Shown here: piece by piece, positions 1-7,215 of the stretch | Position numbering within the stretch: position 1 is the stretch's first letter | Layout of the letters: every line of letters starts with the position of its first letter | NCBI GenBank assembly: GCA_012510865.1 | Contig: JAAZHF010000117.1 | Span: 1 to 7,614 of the forward strand | DNA: 7,614 nucleotides | DNA from: Gammaproteobacteria bacterium | Lineage (GTDB): Bacteria > Pseudomonadota > Gammaproteobacteria > Xanthomonadales > Xanthomonadaceae | Reading direction: 5' to 3' | The notes under the pieces: model-generated | The model's input: only the letters and a program-made list of their open reading frames with translations | Told to the model about the DNA's origin: nothing | The model's database searches: none | Made by a program: the position numbers and the translations under genes

Positions 1-47
1 GCCGTCGAGCGTGCTCGGGCACGCCTACGCCATCGGCGCGCCCGCGA
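1..47 (-). repeat. Inverted copy of internal folC segment at the window edge
   Basis: Bases 1-47 are an exact reverse complement of 1478-1524 inside folC. Identity stops at base 48 (a instead of t), and base 52 onwards is unrelated. In the folC reading frame the copy reads as part of SSVLGHAYAIGAPA, but here it lies on the + strand inside the end of the SPOR gene. Nothing suggests an element with ends or target duplications. The likeliest cause is a chimeric junction at a contig end. Confidence 0.9.
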
Positions 48-788
48 ACCGATGCCGTCCGCGCGGATCCGCGCCGATTCGGCGTCGGCGCGGGTGGCAT
101 AGGGGCCGATGCGCACGCGCCAGGCGTCGCGGCCGCCGACGCGGGTCTCCTCGACGTAGGCGGGCAGGTTCTCGCTGCGCAGGCGCTCGACCACGGTCCC
201 GGCGTCGCCGCGCGTGGCGTAGGCGCCGAAACTCACTGCGTAGTCCCCGCCCGCCGTGGCGGCGGGAAGGCGCGGCGCCGGGGCTGGCGCGGCGGCGGCC
301 ACCGCGGCCGGTGCAGGGTCCGGCGTCGCGGGGGCGGGAGTAGCGTCCGGGCCGGCCGGAGTGCGGGACTCGGCCGCCGCGGGCGCTTCGGCTGCGGGCG
401 CAGCGGCGACGTCCACGCTCGCGGGCGCAGGCTCCGCCGAGGGAGCGGCGGGTCCGGCCGGAGCGCCTTCCGGCAGCGGCGGCGCCACGTCGGCCGCCAG
501 CTCCGCGGCGTCCTCGTGCGGGAGGCCGTCCGGCGGCGGCGCGGTGGCGGTGTCCACCGTGGCGAGGCCGCCGTCGTCGAGCAGGCCGGCGCTGGTGGTG
601 GCGTTGGGCACCACCAGCGGGAGGTCGCGCGTGACGTAGTCGCCCGAGGGAGCCTTCGGCACGTCGAGCGAGAGGTCGGACACGCCGCTGTCGGGCGCCG
701 GGCCCTTGACCAGCATCGGCAGGAAGATGACGGCCAGCGCGATCAGTACCGCGGCGCCGATCAGGCGCTGTTTCAGTCCGGGGTCCAT
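1..788 (-). CDS. dedD: DedD-like SPOR-domain cell-division protein (3' end disrupted at window edge)
   Basis: Single-pass inner-membrane protein with a periplasmic SPOR domain, which in this family binds denuded septal peptidoglycan and helps constriction. The ATG at 788 gives a short cytoplasmic tip (MDPGLKQR), a hydrophobic segment at about residues 9-27 (LIGAAVLIALAVIFLPMLV), a long low-complexity Ala/Pro/Asp linker (about 30-180), then a SPOR domain from about 182 (DYAVSFGAYATRGDA, later WRVRIGPYATRADAESARI). The N-terminal LKQRLIGxxVLxALxVIxLP pattern resembles E. coli DedD, and the folC-dedD order is the same as in E. coli (dedD-cvpA-purF usually follow). The start lies 30 nt after the folC stop; no clear Shine-Dalgarno is visible. 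Reading is open to base 1, but after about residue 248 the frame runs into an inverted copy of folC sequence and becomes an Arg-rich shadow. The true C-terminus, probably only a few domain residues plus a tail, is therefore not present. Confidence 0.88.
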   Translation of the reverse strand, partial: MDPGLKQRLIGAAVLIALAVIFLPMLVKGPAPDSGVSDLSLDVPKAPSGDYVTRDLPLVVPNATTSAGLLDDGGLATVDTATAPPPDGLPHEDAAELAADVAPPLPEGAPAGPAAPSAEPAPASVDVAAAPAAEAPAAAESRTPAGPDATPAPATPDPAPAAVAAAAPAPAPRLPAATAGGDYAVSFGAYATRGDAGTVVERLRSENLPAYVEETRVGGRDAWRVRIGPYATRADAESARIRADGIGSRARRWRRRARARST

Positions 789-818
789 GGGCGCTCGGGG
801 CAGCGGAGGGCCCGCGAA

Positions 819-2120
819 TTATACGGCCCCGCCCGTCCCCGCTTCTGAATCGACGGCAGCCAGCCACGCAAGCGCCGCGCCGGCGACGTGGAAGGAGCCG
901 AACGCGAGCACGCGCTCCCCTGGCCGCGCCTCCGCGAGCGCCGCGGACAGCGCCGCGGCCACGTCCGCGTGGCGCGGTGCGCCCGCGGCGGCGGTACCGG
1001 CGAGCGCTGCGGCCAGCGCATCGGCATCCCTGCCGCGGCTGCCCGCGTCGCCGATGCCCGCCAGGTGCCAGGAATCCACGCGCGGCGCGATCGCCGCGAC
1101 CACCCCGGCCGCGTCCTTGTCGACGAGCGCGCCGTACACGGCGATGGTGCGACCGGCGGGCTCCGTGGCCAGCCAGTCGGCGAGTGCGCGCGCCGCCTGC
1201 GGGTTGTGGCCCACGTCCACCAGCAGCCCGACGCCCCCGAGGTCGAAGCGCTGCAGGCGCCCCGGCACGACCGCCGTGGACACGCCCCGCGCCCATGCCG
1301 CGGCGTCGATTTCCAGGTCGAGCGCGCGCAGCGCCGCGATCGCCGCGGCGGCGTTGCGCAGCTGCGCCGGCGCGGCCCTGCGCGGCAGCGGGCGCGCCAG
1401 CTCGAAGCCCGCTTCGCGCCACCACCAGCCGCCGCCGTCGGCATCGTGCCCGAAGCGGTAGTCGCTGCCTGCGCGGATCGCGGGCGCGCCGATGGCGTAG
1501 GCGTGCCCGAGCACGCTCGACGGCGGATCGTCCTCGCCCAGCACCAGCGGCGTCCAGGCGCGCGCGATGCCCGCCTTCTCGGCGCCGATGGCCTCGCGGT
1601 CGTGGCCCAGCCAGTCCTGGTGGTCGAGGTCGACGGTGGTGACCACCGCCACGTCCGGATCGACGATGTTGACCGCGTCCAGGCGCCCGCCCAGCCCGAC
1701 CTCCAGCACGGCGAGGTCCAGGCCGGCGCGCTCGAACAGCCACAGCGCCGCCAGAGTGCCGTACTCGAAGTAGGTCAGCGTGGTGTCGCCGCGGGCGGCC
1801 TCGACCGCTTCGAAGGCCGCGACGAGGTCCGCGTCCGCGGCGTCGACGCCGTCGATGCGCACGCGTTCGTTGTACCGGACCAGGTGAGGCGAGGTGTAGG
1901 CGCCCACGCGCAGGCCGGAGGCGGCGGCGATCGCCTCGATGAAGGCCACGGTCGATCCCTTGCCGTTGCTCCCGGCCACGGTGGCCACGTGCCGCGCCGG
2001 GCGCCGGAGGCCCAGGCGCCCGGCCACCGCGCGCACGCGCTCGAGGCCGAGGTCGACCTCGCGCGGATGGCGGCCCTCGATCCTGCGGAGCCAGTCGCCG
2101 AGGCTGCCGTGCGCGGCCAT
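819..2120 (-). CDS. folC: Bifunctional dihydrofolate synthase / folylpolyglutamate synthase
   Basis: Cytoplasmic ATP-dependent ligase of the Mur ligase superfamily. It adds glutamate to dihydropteroate (making dihydrofolate) and to tetrahydrofolates. The protein has 433 residues, the usual family length. In order: P-loop VAGSNGKGST (48-57), TSPHL (76-80), TYFEYGTLAALWLF (116-129), LEVGLGGRLDAVN (139-151), DHQDWLG (166-172), EKAGI (181-185), central-domain Asn in LRNAAAA (254-260), PGRLQRF (286-292), C-terminal-domain DVGHNPQAAR (302-311) and VLAFGSFHVAG (404-414). The ATG at 2120 follows the phosphatase stop by 5 nt, has no strong Shine-Dalgarno, and is probably served by coupled translation. 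The frame stays open upstream to 2453, but that part overlaps the phosphatase gene in another frame and lacks FolC features. No defect is seen. It is followed by the dedD-like gene, as in E. coli, but accD is not its upstream neighbour here. Confidence 0.96.
   Translation of the reverse strand: MAAHGSLGDWLRRIEGRHPREVDLGLERVRAVAGRLGLRRPARHVATVAGSNGKGSTVAFIEAIAAASGLRVGAYTSPHLVRYNERVRIDGVDAADADLVAAFEAVEAARGDTTLTYFEYGTLAALWLFERAGLDLAVLEVGLGGRLDAVNIVDPDVAVVTTVDLDHQDWLGHDREAIGAEKAGIARAWTPLVLGEDDPPSSVLGHAYAIGAPAIRAGSDYRFGHDADGGGWWWREAGFELARPLPRRAAPAQLRNAAAAIAALRALDLEIDAAAWARGVSTAVVPGRLQRFDLGGVGLLVDVGHNPQAARALADWLATEPAGRTIAVYGALVDKDAAGVVAAIAPRVDSWHLAGIGDAGSRGRDADALAAALAGTAAAGAPRHADVAAALSAALAEARPGERVLAFGSFHVAGAALAWLAAVDSEAGTGGAV
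1478..1524 (+). repeat. Source copy of the 47-bp inverted repeat, inside folC
   Basis: This is the partner of bases 1-47, in opposite orientation and about 1.4 kb away. It lies in the uninterrupted folC coding sequence (around residues 199-215) and is therefore taken as the original copy. Only the left-edge copy breaks a gene. Confidence 0.9.
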
Positions 2121-2125
2121 GCGGA

Positions 2126-2770
2126 TCAGAGCGCCCGATGCACCGCTTCGCCGAACAGCAGCGTGTGGTGGGCGCAGTCGTTCAGGCGGACCACTTCGAG
2201 GTGGGCGGGATCCGGCCCTTCGAGCAGGTTGAGCGTCGCCGGCGCCTGGCGGAAGGTCCAGAGCCGGAACAGCGGCAGGCCGAGCACGCGGCACAGCAGG
2301 ACGCGGTTGACCGCATCGTGCGAAACCAGGAACAGCGTGTCCTCCGGCCCGAGCCCCTCGCAGGCCTGGGCAAACGACGGCCAGGCGCGTTCGAGCACCG
2401 TCCTGAGCGATTCCCCGCCCGGCATCTGCACCTTGTCGGGGCTCTCGCGCCACGCCGCCAGGCGCTCCGGGTCGGTCTCACTGATCTCGCTGGCGAGCTT
2501 GCCTTCCCATGTGCCGTGCGCGATCTCCATCAATCCCTGGTCGACCTCGATCATGTCCGCGCGGGCGTCGCCCAGGGCCAGCCGCGCCGTGTCGTAGGCG
2601 CGGCCGAGGGGCGAGGCCACCGCACGGTCGATGCGCACGTCGCGCAGCCGCTCGCCAAGGCGAAGGGCCTGCTTGACGCCGGTGTCCGAGAGCGGGATGT
2701 CTTCCTGCCCCTGGTAGCGGCCCTCGCGATTCCACTCGGTCTCGCCGTGGCGCGCCAGCAGGATCCTCAC
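2126..2770 (-). CDS. Histidine phosphatase family protein (phosphoglycerate-mutase-like)
   Basis: Predicted cytoplasmic 214-residue phosphatase of the histidine phosphatase (PGM-like) superfamily, which works through a phosphohistidine intermediate. The N-terminus RILLARHGETEWN carries the RHG motif with nucleophile His8. ASPLGRAYDTA (52-62) holds the conserved Arg57, MEIAHGTWEG (81-90) the conserved acid Glu82, and VSHDAVNR (149-156) the second catalytic His151. All core residues are present, so it should be active; cofactor-independent phosphatases such as GpmB/CobC-like enzymes share this layout, and the substrate cannot be read from sequence. The start must be the GTG at 2770, because the next Met lies beyond the RHG motif. 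GGAG at 2779-2782, 8 nt upstream, supports it. The GTG overlaps the TGA of the S46 peptidase gene (GTGA, 4 nt), implying translational coupling, and folC begins 5 nt after its stop. Confidence 0.93.
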   Translation of the reverse strand: MRILLARHGETEWNREGRYQGQEDIPLSDTGVKQALRLGERLRDVRIDRAVASPLGRAYDTARLALGDARADMIEVDQGLMEIAHGTWEGKLASEISETDPERLAAWRESPDKVQMPGGESLRTVLERAWPSFAQACEGLGPEDTLFLVSHDAVNRVLLCRVLGLPLFRLWTFRQAPATLNLLEGPDPAHLEVVRLNDCAHHTLLFGEAVHRAL

Positions 2771-4938
2771 TTGCGCGGCTCCAGGCCGAGCTCGGCCAGC
2801 ACGCGCGGCGCGGGGAACACTTCCTGCATGATCCAGCGCATGTAGCGCTGGTCGACCGAGATCATGCGCGTCATCACCGGGTCGAAGACCCAGTTCGACG
2901 CCACCGACTCCCAGTTGCCGTCGAAGGCCAGGCCGACCAGCTTGCCGCGCGCGTCGAGCACCGGCGAACCGGAATTGCCACCGGTGATGTCGAGGTCGGC
3001 GAGGAAGTTCACGGGCACCGAGCGCAGGCGGCGGTCCTGGAGGCCGCCGTACCGCTTGGCCGCGATCGCCTCCAGCAGCTCCTTCGGCGCGTCGAACGGA
3101 TCCTCGCCGGTGTCCTTCGCGGGGATTTCCTCGAGCACGGTGAAGGGCTTCTGCGGGGTGCCGTCGAGCTTGGTGTAGGGCTTCACGTTGCCGAAGGTGA
3201 TGCGCAGCGAGGAGTTGGCGTCGGGATAGACGAACTCGCCCTTGCTGGCCTTGTAGTCGGCCACGGCCTGCAGGTAGACCGGGCGCGCGAGCAGCGCCTC
3301 GCCGGCGCGCGCCTTGCGCTCCTCCTCCTGCGCAAGCAGGGTCGGCATGATCTCCACCGCATAGCGGATCGCCGGGTCCTTGCTCGCTTCGAAGGCCTCG
3401 CGGTCGGCGCCGAGCCACTTCAGCCGGACGTCGGTGCCGTCGGCCAGCTCGCTGCGGCCCAGGCGGTCGAGCGCGCGCTCGATGGCCGCCATGTCGTCGC
3501 CGCCCAGCCAGGAGTCCAGGGCCTCGATGCGCTGGCCGGCGGGGAGCCGGACGTACTCGGACAGCCAGTAGCGCTGCAGCCCGCGGTCCATTTCCGGGAC
3601 GTATCGCCGCTCCATCTGCCGGACTGCGCCTTCGATGGTCGGCAGGTCGCGCTCCTGGTAGCCCTGCTCGCGCTCCGCGTCGGGCTTCTCGCGCTCGATC
3701 GCCAGCCGGTAGGCGCGGATGGCGGTCGACAGCAGGCCGGTGCCGTTGAACTGGCTGAAGACCAGGTCGCGGTCGCGGGTCCCGCGGGTGGCCTCGTTGA
3801 GCTCGAGGAGGCGGGCGTGCGCGTCGAGCACGGCCTTGCCGGCCTCGCCCTGCTCCGCCGCCCAGTCCAGGACCGCGGCCTCCTGGGCCTGCTTGGTGGC
3901 CAGCGCGCCGGTGCGCTCGAAGCCGGCCAGCTGGCTGTCGAAGTTCTTGTAGACGTTCTCCCAGCCGCGCATCGTGCTGGCGTACTTCACTTCGATGTCG
4001 GCGTTGGCCGCGCCGGCCTCGGCCACCATCTTCTGCAGCGCCTTGTAATGGCGGACGATGGTCGGGTACCGCCAGTCCTGCGTGTCCTGGAACTCGCTGG
4101 CCAGCGCGTAGCGCGCGGTGCGGCCCGGATAGCCGGCCACCATCACGAAGTCGCCTTCGCGCAGCGGGTCATCGGCGAACTCGAGCCAGCGCTTCGGCTG
4201 GTAGGGCACGTTCTCGGGGGCGAAGGCGGCGGGCCTGCCGTCCGGCCCGACGTAGGCGCGGTAGAAGGCGAAGTCGCCGGTGTGGCGCGGCCACATCCAG
4301 TTGTCCACCTCGCCACCGTAGGCGCCGATGCTGCCCTGCGGCGCGTACACCAGGCGGACGTCGCGGATCTCGAGGTTCTTGAACAGCCGGTAGGTATTGC
4401 CGCCGGCGAAGCTGTACAGCCGGCAGCGGTAGCCCTCCGCGGCTTCGCAGTCCGCGATCAGCGATTTCTCGATCGCGTCCAGGGCGCGCGTGCGGCCGAT
4501 GGCGTCGGGGGCCGCGGCGACCGCCGCCTGGACCTGCGCGGTGACGTCCTCGATCGACTCCAGGGCGAAGATCCGCGAGTTGGGGCCGGCGCTGATCTCG
4601 TCCCCCAGGCCCGCGGCGTAGAAGCCGTCGCGCATGAGGTTGTTCTCGGGCGTCGAGTTGAGCTGGATCGCGCCGTACGCGCAGTGGTGGTTGGTCGCGA
4701 CCAGGCCCTGCGGCGAGACGAAGCTCGCAGTGCAGCCACCCAGCGAGACCACGGCCCCCAGCGGGTCGCCGGTGAGGTCGGCAAGCTGCCCGGGATCGAG
4801 CTTGAGCCCGGCCTTCTTCAGCGGCTGGGCGATCTCGGGGAGCTGCTGCGGCACCCACATGCCCTCGCCCGAGTGGGCGGGGCTGGCGGCGGCGGCCGCG
4901 AAGGCCGCGACTGCGGCGGCGAGGACGGTCTTGCCCAT
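2767..4938 (-). CDS. S46 family dipeptidyl peptidase, DPP7-type (paralog A)
   Basis: Secreted serine exopeptidase that removes dipeptides from the N-terminus of oligopeptides, probably in the periplasm. It has 723 residues, close to the roughly 720 of known S46 enzymes. A signal peptide covers about residues 1-23 (MGKTVLAAAVAAFAAAAASP, then AHS|GEGMW). The chymotrypsin-like triad reads His85 (ATNHHCAYGA), Asp222 (PRHTGDFAFYR) and Ser656 (TGGNSGSPV). The conserved N-terminus-binding set is Asn213-Trp214 (VDNWMW) and Asp673. Gly674, 18 residues after the Ser, is the position where DPP7/DAP BII have Gly and acid-specific DPP11 has Arg, so hydrophobic P1 preference is inferred. Cys69/Cys86 and Cys164/Cys172 could form disulfides. 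The central region (about 280-560) is the helical domain. The ATG at 4938 is supported by AGGAAAA at 4945-4951 and by the signal peptide directly after it. It follows paralog B by 49 nt and overlaps the phosphatase start by 4 nt. Confidence 0.95.
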   Translation of the reverse strand: MGKTVLAAAVAAFAAAAASPAHSGEGMWVPQQLPEIAQPLKKAGLKLDPGQLADLTGDPLGAVVSLGGCTASFVSPQGLVATNHHCAYGAIQLNSTPENNLMRDGFYAAGLGDEISAGPNSRIFALESIEDVTAQVQAAVAAAPDAIGRTRALDAIEKSLIADCEAAEGYRCRLYSFAGGNTYRLFKNLEIRDVRLVYAPQGSIGAYGGEVDNWMWPRHTGDFAFYRAYVGPDGRPAAFAPENVPYQPKRWLEFADDPLREGDFVMVAGYPGRTARYALASEFQDTQDWRYPTIVRHYKALQKMVAEAGAANADIEVKYASTMRGWENVYKNFDSQLAGFERTGALATKQAQEAAVLDWAAEQGEAGKAVLDAHARLLELNEATRGTRDRDLVFSQFNGTGLLSTAIRAYRLAIEREKPDAEREQGYQERDLPTIEGAVRQMERRYVPEMDRGLQRYWLSEYVRLPAGQRIEALDSWLGGDDMAAIERALDRLGRSELADGTDVRLKWLGADREAFEASKDPAIRYAVEIMPTLLAQEEERKARAGEALLARPVYLQAVADYKASKGEFVYPDANSSLRITFGNVKPYTKLDGTPQKPFTVLEEIPAKDTGEDPFDAPKELLEAIAAKRYGGLQDRRLRSVPVNFLADLDITGGNSGSPVLDARGKLVGLAFDGNWESVASNWVFDPVMTRMISVDQRYMRWIMQEVFPAPRVLAELGLEPRK
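2779..2782 (-). promoter_or_regulatory. Shine-Dalgarno supporting the GTG start of the phosphatase gene
   Basis: GGAG on the minus strand, 8 nt before the GTG at 2770, inside the last codons of S46 paralog A. Together with the GTGA stop/start overlap it supports reinitiation or coupled translation at this non-ATG start. Confidence 0.55.
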
Positions 4939-4944
4939 GTTCGG

Positions 4945-4951
4945 TTTTCCT
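4945..4951 (-). promoter_or_regulatory. Shine-Dalgarno for S46 paralog A
   Basis: AGGAAAA on the minus strand, with the AGGA core 9 nt before the ATG at 4938. It sits in the 49-nt gap after paralog B. It decides the start against the longer open frame, which runs upstream into paralog B. I see no stem-loop terminator or convincing promoter in this gap. Confidence 0.7.
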
Positions 4952-4987
4952 GGATCGGGGTGGATGGGACGAGTCGAGTACGGGAGT

Positions 4988-7186
4988 CTAACGGGCGGCG
5001 GCCGCGGCCGGCGCCTGCGGGTCCGCGACTTCTTCATGGAGGCCCATCTCGCGCAGCAGGCGAGGCGCCGGATACACCCGCGACATGATCCAGCGCATGT
5101 AGCGCGCGTCGACGTGGATCGCACGCTTGTAGCGCGGATCGAACATCCAGCTCGCGCTGACCGCCTCCCAGTTGCTGTCGAAGTTCAGGCCGACCAGGCG
5201 GCCGCGGGCGTCCATCACCGGCGAGCCGGAGTTGCCGCCGGTGGTGTCGAGATTGGTGAGGAAATTCACCGTCTGCGTGCCCAGCGCGGGGTCGGCGGTG
5301 GCCCCGAAGTCCCGGCGGGCGATGGCCTCCAGCAGCGGCGCCGGCGCGTCGAAGGGGGCGACGCCGGTGTGCTTCTCGACGATGCCCTCCACCGTGGTCA
5401 GCGGCGCGTAGCGGACCGCGTCGCGCGGCTCCAGGCCCTGGATGCGGCCGTAGCTCACGCGCAGCGTCGAATTCGCGTCCGGGTACACCGCGCGACCCTG
5501 CGACCGCGCGTGGCCGATCATGCCCCGCATGTAGGCCGGGCGCAGGCGCAGCAGCTCGCCGGCACGGGCCTTGGCCTCGTCCTCGTGCCGCAGTTCGGCC
5601 TGCAGCAGTGCGGCGGCCGCGCGCATCATCGGATCGACCGATGCCCTGGCCACCCCCGGATCGGCGGCAAGCAGGCGCAGCCGCTCCTCCTCGGCGTCGA
5701 GCGCGGTGCCGGAGTACAGCGCGGCCAGGGCCGCGGCGGTGGCGGTGGCGTCGGTCCCGAACACCGCGTCGACCTCGGGGACGCGCTGCTCCGCTGGCAG
5801 TTCGCGGTGGCGCGCCAGCAGCTCGGCGAGGATCGCCTGCTCGACCTCCGGGGCGTAGCGTCGCTGGGCCTGGCGCAGGGCCGCCTCGATCCGCGGTTCG
5901 TCGCGCAGCTGGTAGCCGGGCTGGCGCAGGGCATCCGGTTTGCCGCGCTCGAGGGCCAGCCGCTGCAGCTGCATGGCGCTGCGCAGCAGCTGGGTCTGGG
6001 CGCTCATCAACGAGAACAGCTGGTCGCGCTCGCGGGTGGCACGCGCCCCGTCCAGCACCTGCAGCGCGGCCGCGATGTCGGCGCGCGCGCCCGCGGCATC
6101 CGGCTGGCCGTCCAGCCAGGCCGCCATCGCCGCCTCTTCGGCCCGGCGCGCGGCGACGGCGTCGCTCCGTCGCAAGCCCTCGAGTTCGCCCTGCGCGCGC
6201 TTGAGCGTGTTCTTCAGGCTGGCCACCTGGGCGGCATAGCGCACCGTGGCCCCGGCGTCGCCGGCCGAAGCGCGTTCGATGGCGGCCAGCAGCGCGCCCA
6301 TCAGTTCGACCCGCGAAGGCAGCTGCCATTCGACCTGCTCGGCGAACTCCGGCGCGGTGCGATGCCGGAAGGTGCGGCCCGGGTAGCCGGCGAGCATCGC
6401 GAAGTCGCCTTCGGCCAGCGGCGCGGTCGACACTTCGAGCCACGCGGCCGGGCAATAGGGGACGTTTTCAGGCGCGAATGCCGCCGGCTTCCCGTCCGGA
6501 CCGACATAGGCGCGGTAGAAGGCGAAATCGCCGCTGTGGCGCGGCCACATGAAGTTGTCGATCTCGTCGCCGTAGCTGCCGATCGCGTCCGGCGGCGCAT
6601 AGGCCAGGCGGACGTCCCGGATCTCCAGCTGGCGCACCAGGTGGAAGTCGGTGCCGGAATACATGTCCACCACGCTGCAGCGGTAGCCGGGCTCGGCCTC
6701 GCACTCGGCCACCGCGGCCTTCGACGCCGCCTCGACCGCCTCGTAGTAGTCGCGCCCGGACAGGCCACGCGCACCGGCCAGGATGCGGTCGGTGATGCGC
6801 TCGAAGCGGTCGGTCACCAGGACCCGCGCGCCCGGCCCGGCGGAGACCTCGTCCGCCATGGTCGCGGCGTTGAAGCCGTTGGCGATCAGGTTGTCCTCCG
6901 GCGTTGAATTGAGCTGGATGGCGCCGTGGGCGCAGTGGTGGTTGGTGACCACGAGGCCGTGTGGCGACACGAAGCTGGCGGTGCATCCGCCCAGCGAGAC
7001 CACGGCGCTCATGGGCGGGCGGGACAGGTCCGACAGCGCCGCCGCGTCGCCCTCGAAGCCGGCGGCGCGCATCTGCGCCTCGACCTCGGGAAGCTGCGAG
7101 GGCAGCCACATGCCTTCGTCGGCCTGGGCGGCGGGCAGCAGGAGGGCGGCGGCGAGGGCCGCGAGCCCGGTCAGGCGATGGCGCAT
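4988..7186 (-). CDS. S46 family dipeptidyl peptidase, atypical specificity residues (paralog B)
   Basis: Second secreted S46 serine peptidase, 732 residues, first gene of the leftward block. The signal peptide is MRHRLTGLAALAAALLLPAA, with a good AQA|DEG cleavage site after residue 22. The triad is intact: His84 (TNHHCAHGA), Asp220 (PRHSGDFAFYR) and Ser653 (TGGNSGSPV). YPDANSTLRVSYG (568-580) is a further family signature. Two substrate-pocket positions differ from paralog A: Phe212 replaces the Trp of the N-terminus-binding DNW motif (here DNFMW), and Ser671 occupies the P1-specificity position that is Gly in DPP7-type and Arg in DPP11-type enzymes. Its specificity is therefore uncertain. 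A low-complexity tail (ADPQAPAAAAAR) extends past the end of paralog A. An extra Cys245 is present. The ATG at 7186 has GGGGA at 7192-7196, 5 nt upstream. It probably arose from the same ancestor as paralog A, by an old tandem duplication judging from the sequence divergence. Confidence 0.95.
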   Translation of the reverse strand: MRHRLTGLAALAAALLLPAAQADEGMWLPSQLPEVEAQMRAAGFEGDAAALSDLSRPPMSAVVSLGGCTASFVSPHGLVVTNHHCAHGAIQLNSTPEDNLIANGFNAATMADEVSAGPGARVLVTDRFERITDRILAGARGLSGRDYYEAVEAASKAAVAECEAEPGYRCSVVDMYSGTDFHLVRQLEIRDVRLAYAPPDAIGSYGDEIDNFMWPRHSGDFAFYRAYVGPDGKPAAFAPENVPYCPAAWLEVSTAPLAEGDFAMLAGYPGRTFRHRTAPEFAEQVEWQLPSRVELMGALLAAIERASAGDAGATVRYAAQVASLKNTLKRAQGELEGLRRSDAVAARRAEEAAMAAWLDGQPDAAGARADIAAALQVLDGARATRERDQLFSLMSAQTQLLRSAMQLQRLALERGKPDALRQPGYQLRDEPRIEAALRQAQRRYAPEVEQAILAELLARHRELPAEQRVPEVDAVFGTDATATAAALAALYSGTALDAEEERLRLLAADPGVARASVDPMMRAAAALLQAELRHEDEAKARAGELLRLRPAYMRGMIGHARSQGRAVYPDANSTLRVSYGRIQGLEPRDAVRYAPLTTVEGIVEKHTGVAPFDAPAPLLEAIARRDFGATADPALGTQTVNFLTNLDTTGGNSGSPVMDARGRLVGLNFDSNWEAVSASWMFDPRYKRAIHVDARYMRWIMSRVYPAPRLLREMGLHEEVADPQAPAAAAAR

Positions 7187-7191
7187 TTCGA

Positions 7192-7196
7192 TCCCC
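7192..7196 (-). promoter_or_regulatory. Shine-Dalgarno for S46 paralog B
   Basis: GGGGA on the minus strand, 5 nt before the ATG at 7186. It agrees with the signal peptide beginning directly at this Met. Confidence 0.6.
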
Positions 7197-7215
7197 GTGA
7201 GCTGGACAGCCCGCG

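Noticed and set aside
240..560. Low-complexity GC-rich stretch as a repeat array or regulatory region
   Set aside because: It is the Ala/Pro linker of the SPOR protein; no unit repeats with a regular period.
25..1743. A 572-codon open frame on the minus strand across the folC and SPOR region
   Set aside because: It is an Arg/Gly/Ala-rich shadow in another frame of two recognised genes, with no motif.
2121..2453. Longer FolC start (ATG at 2453)
   Set aside because: The extra 111 residues overlap the phosphatase gene in another frame, resemble no FolC N-terminus, and would give a protein much longer than the family.
4264..4306. Asp212 (GGEVDNW) as the catalytic Asp of paralog A
   Set aside because: Spacing from His85 fits known S46 triads only with Asp222 in TGDFAF, which also sits in the chymotrypsin-fold DxA context.
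4939..5124. Longer start for S46 paralog A
   Set aside because: The extension would run into the paralog B coding sequence and bury the signal peptide. The ATG at 4938 has a good ribosome site and a normal signal peptide.
4634..6907. A 757-codon open frame on the + strand, antisense to both S46 genes
   Set aside because: It is the mirror frame of high-GC coding sequence. Its translation is rich in Arg, Gly, Ala, Val and His with no domain, while the opposite strand encodes two clear full-length peptidases.
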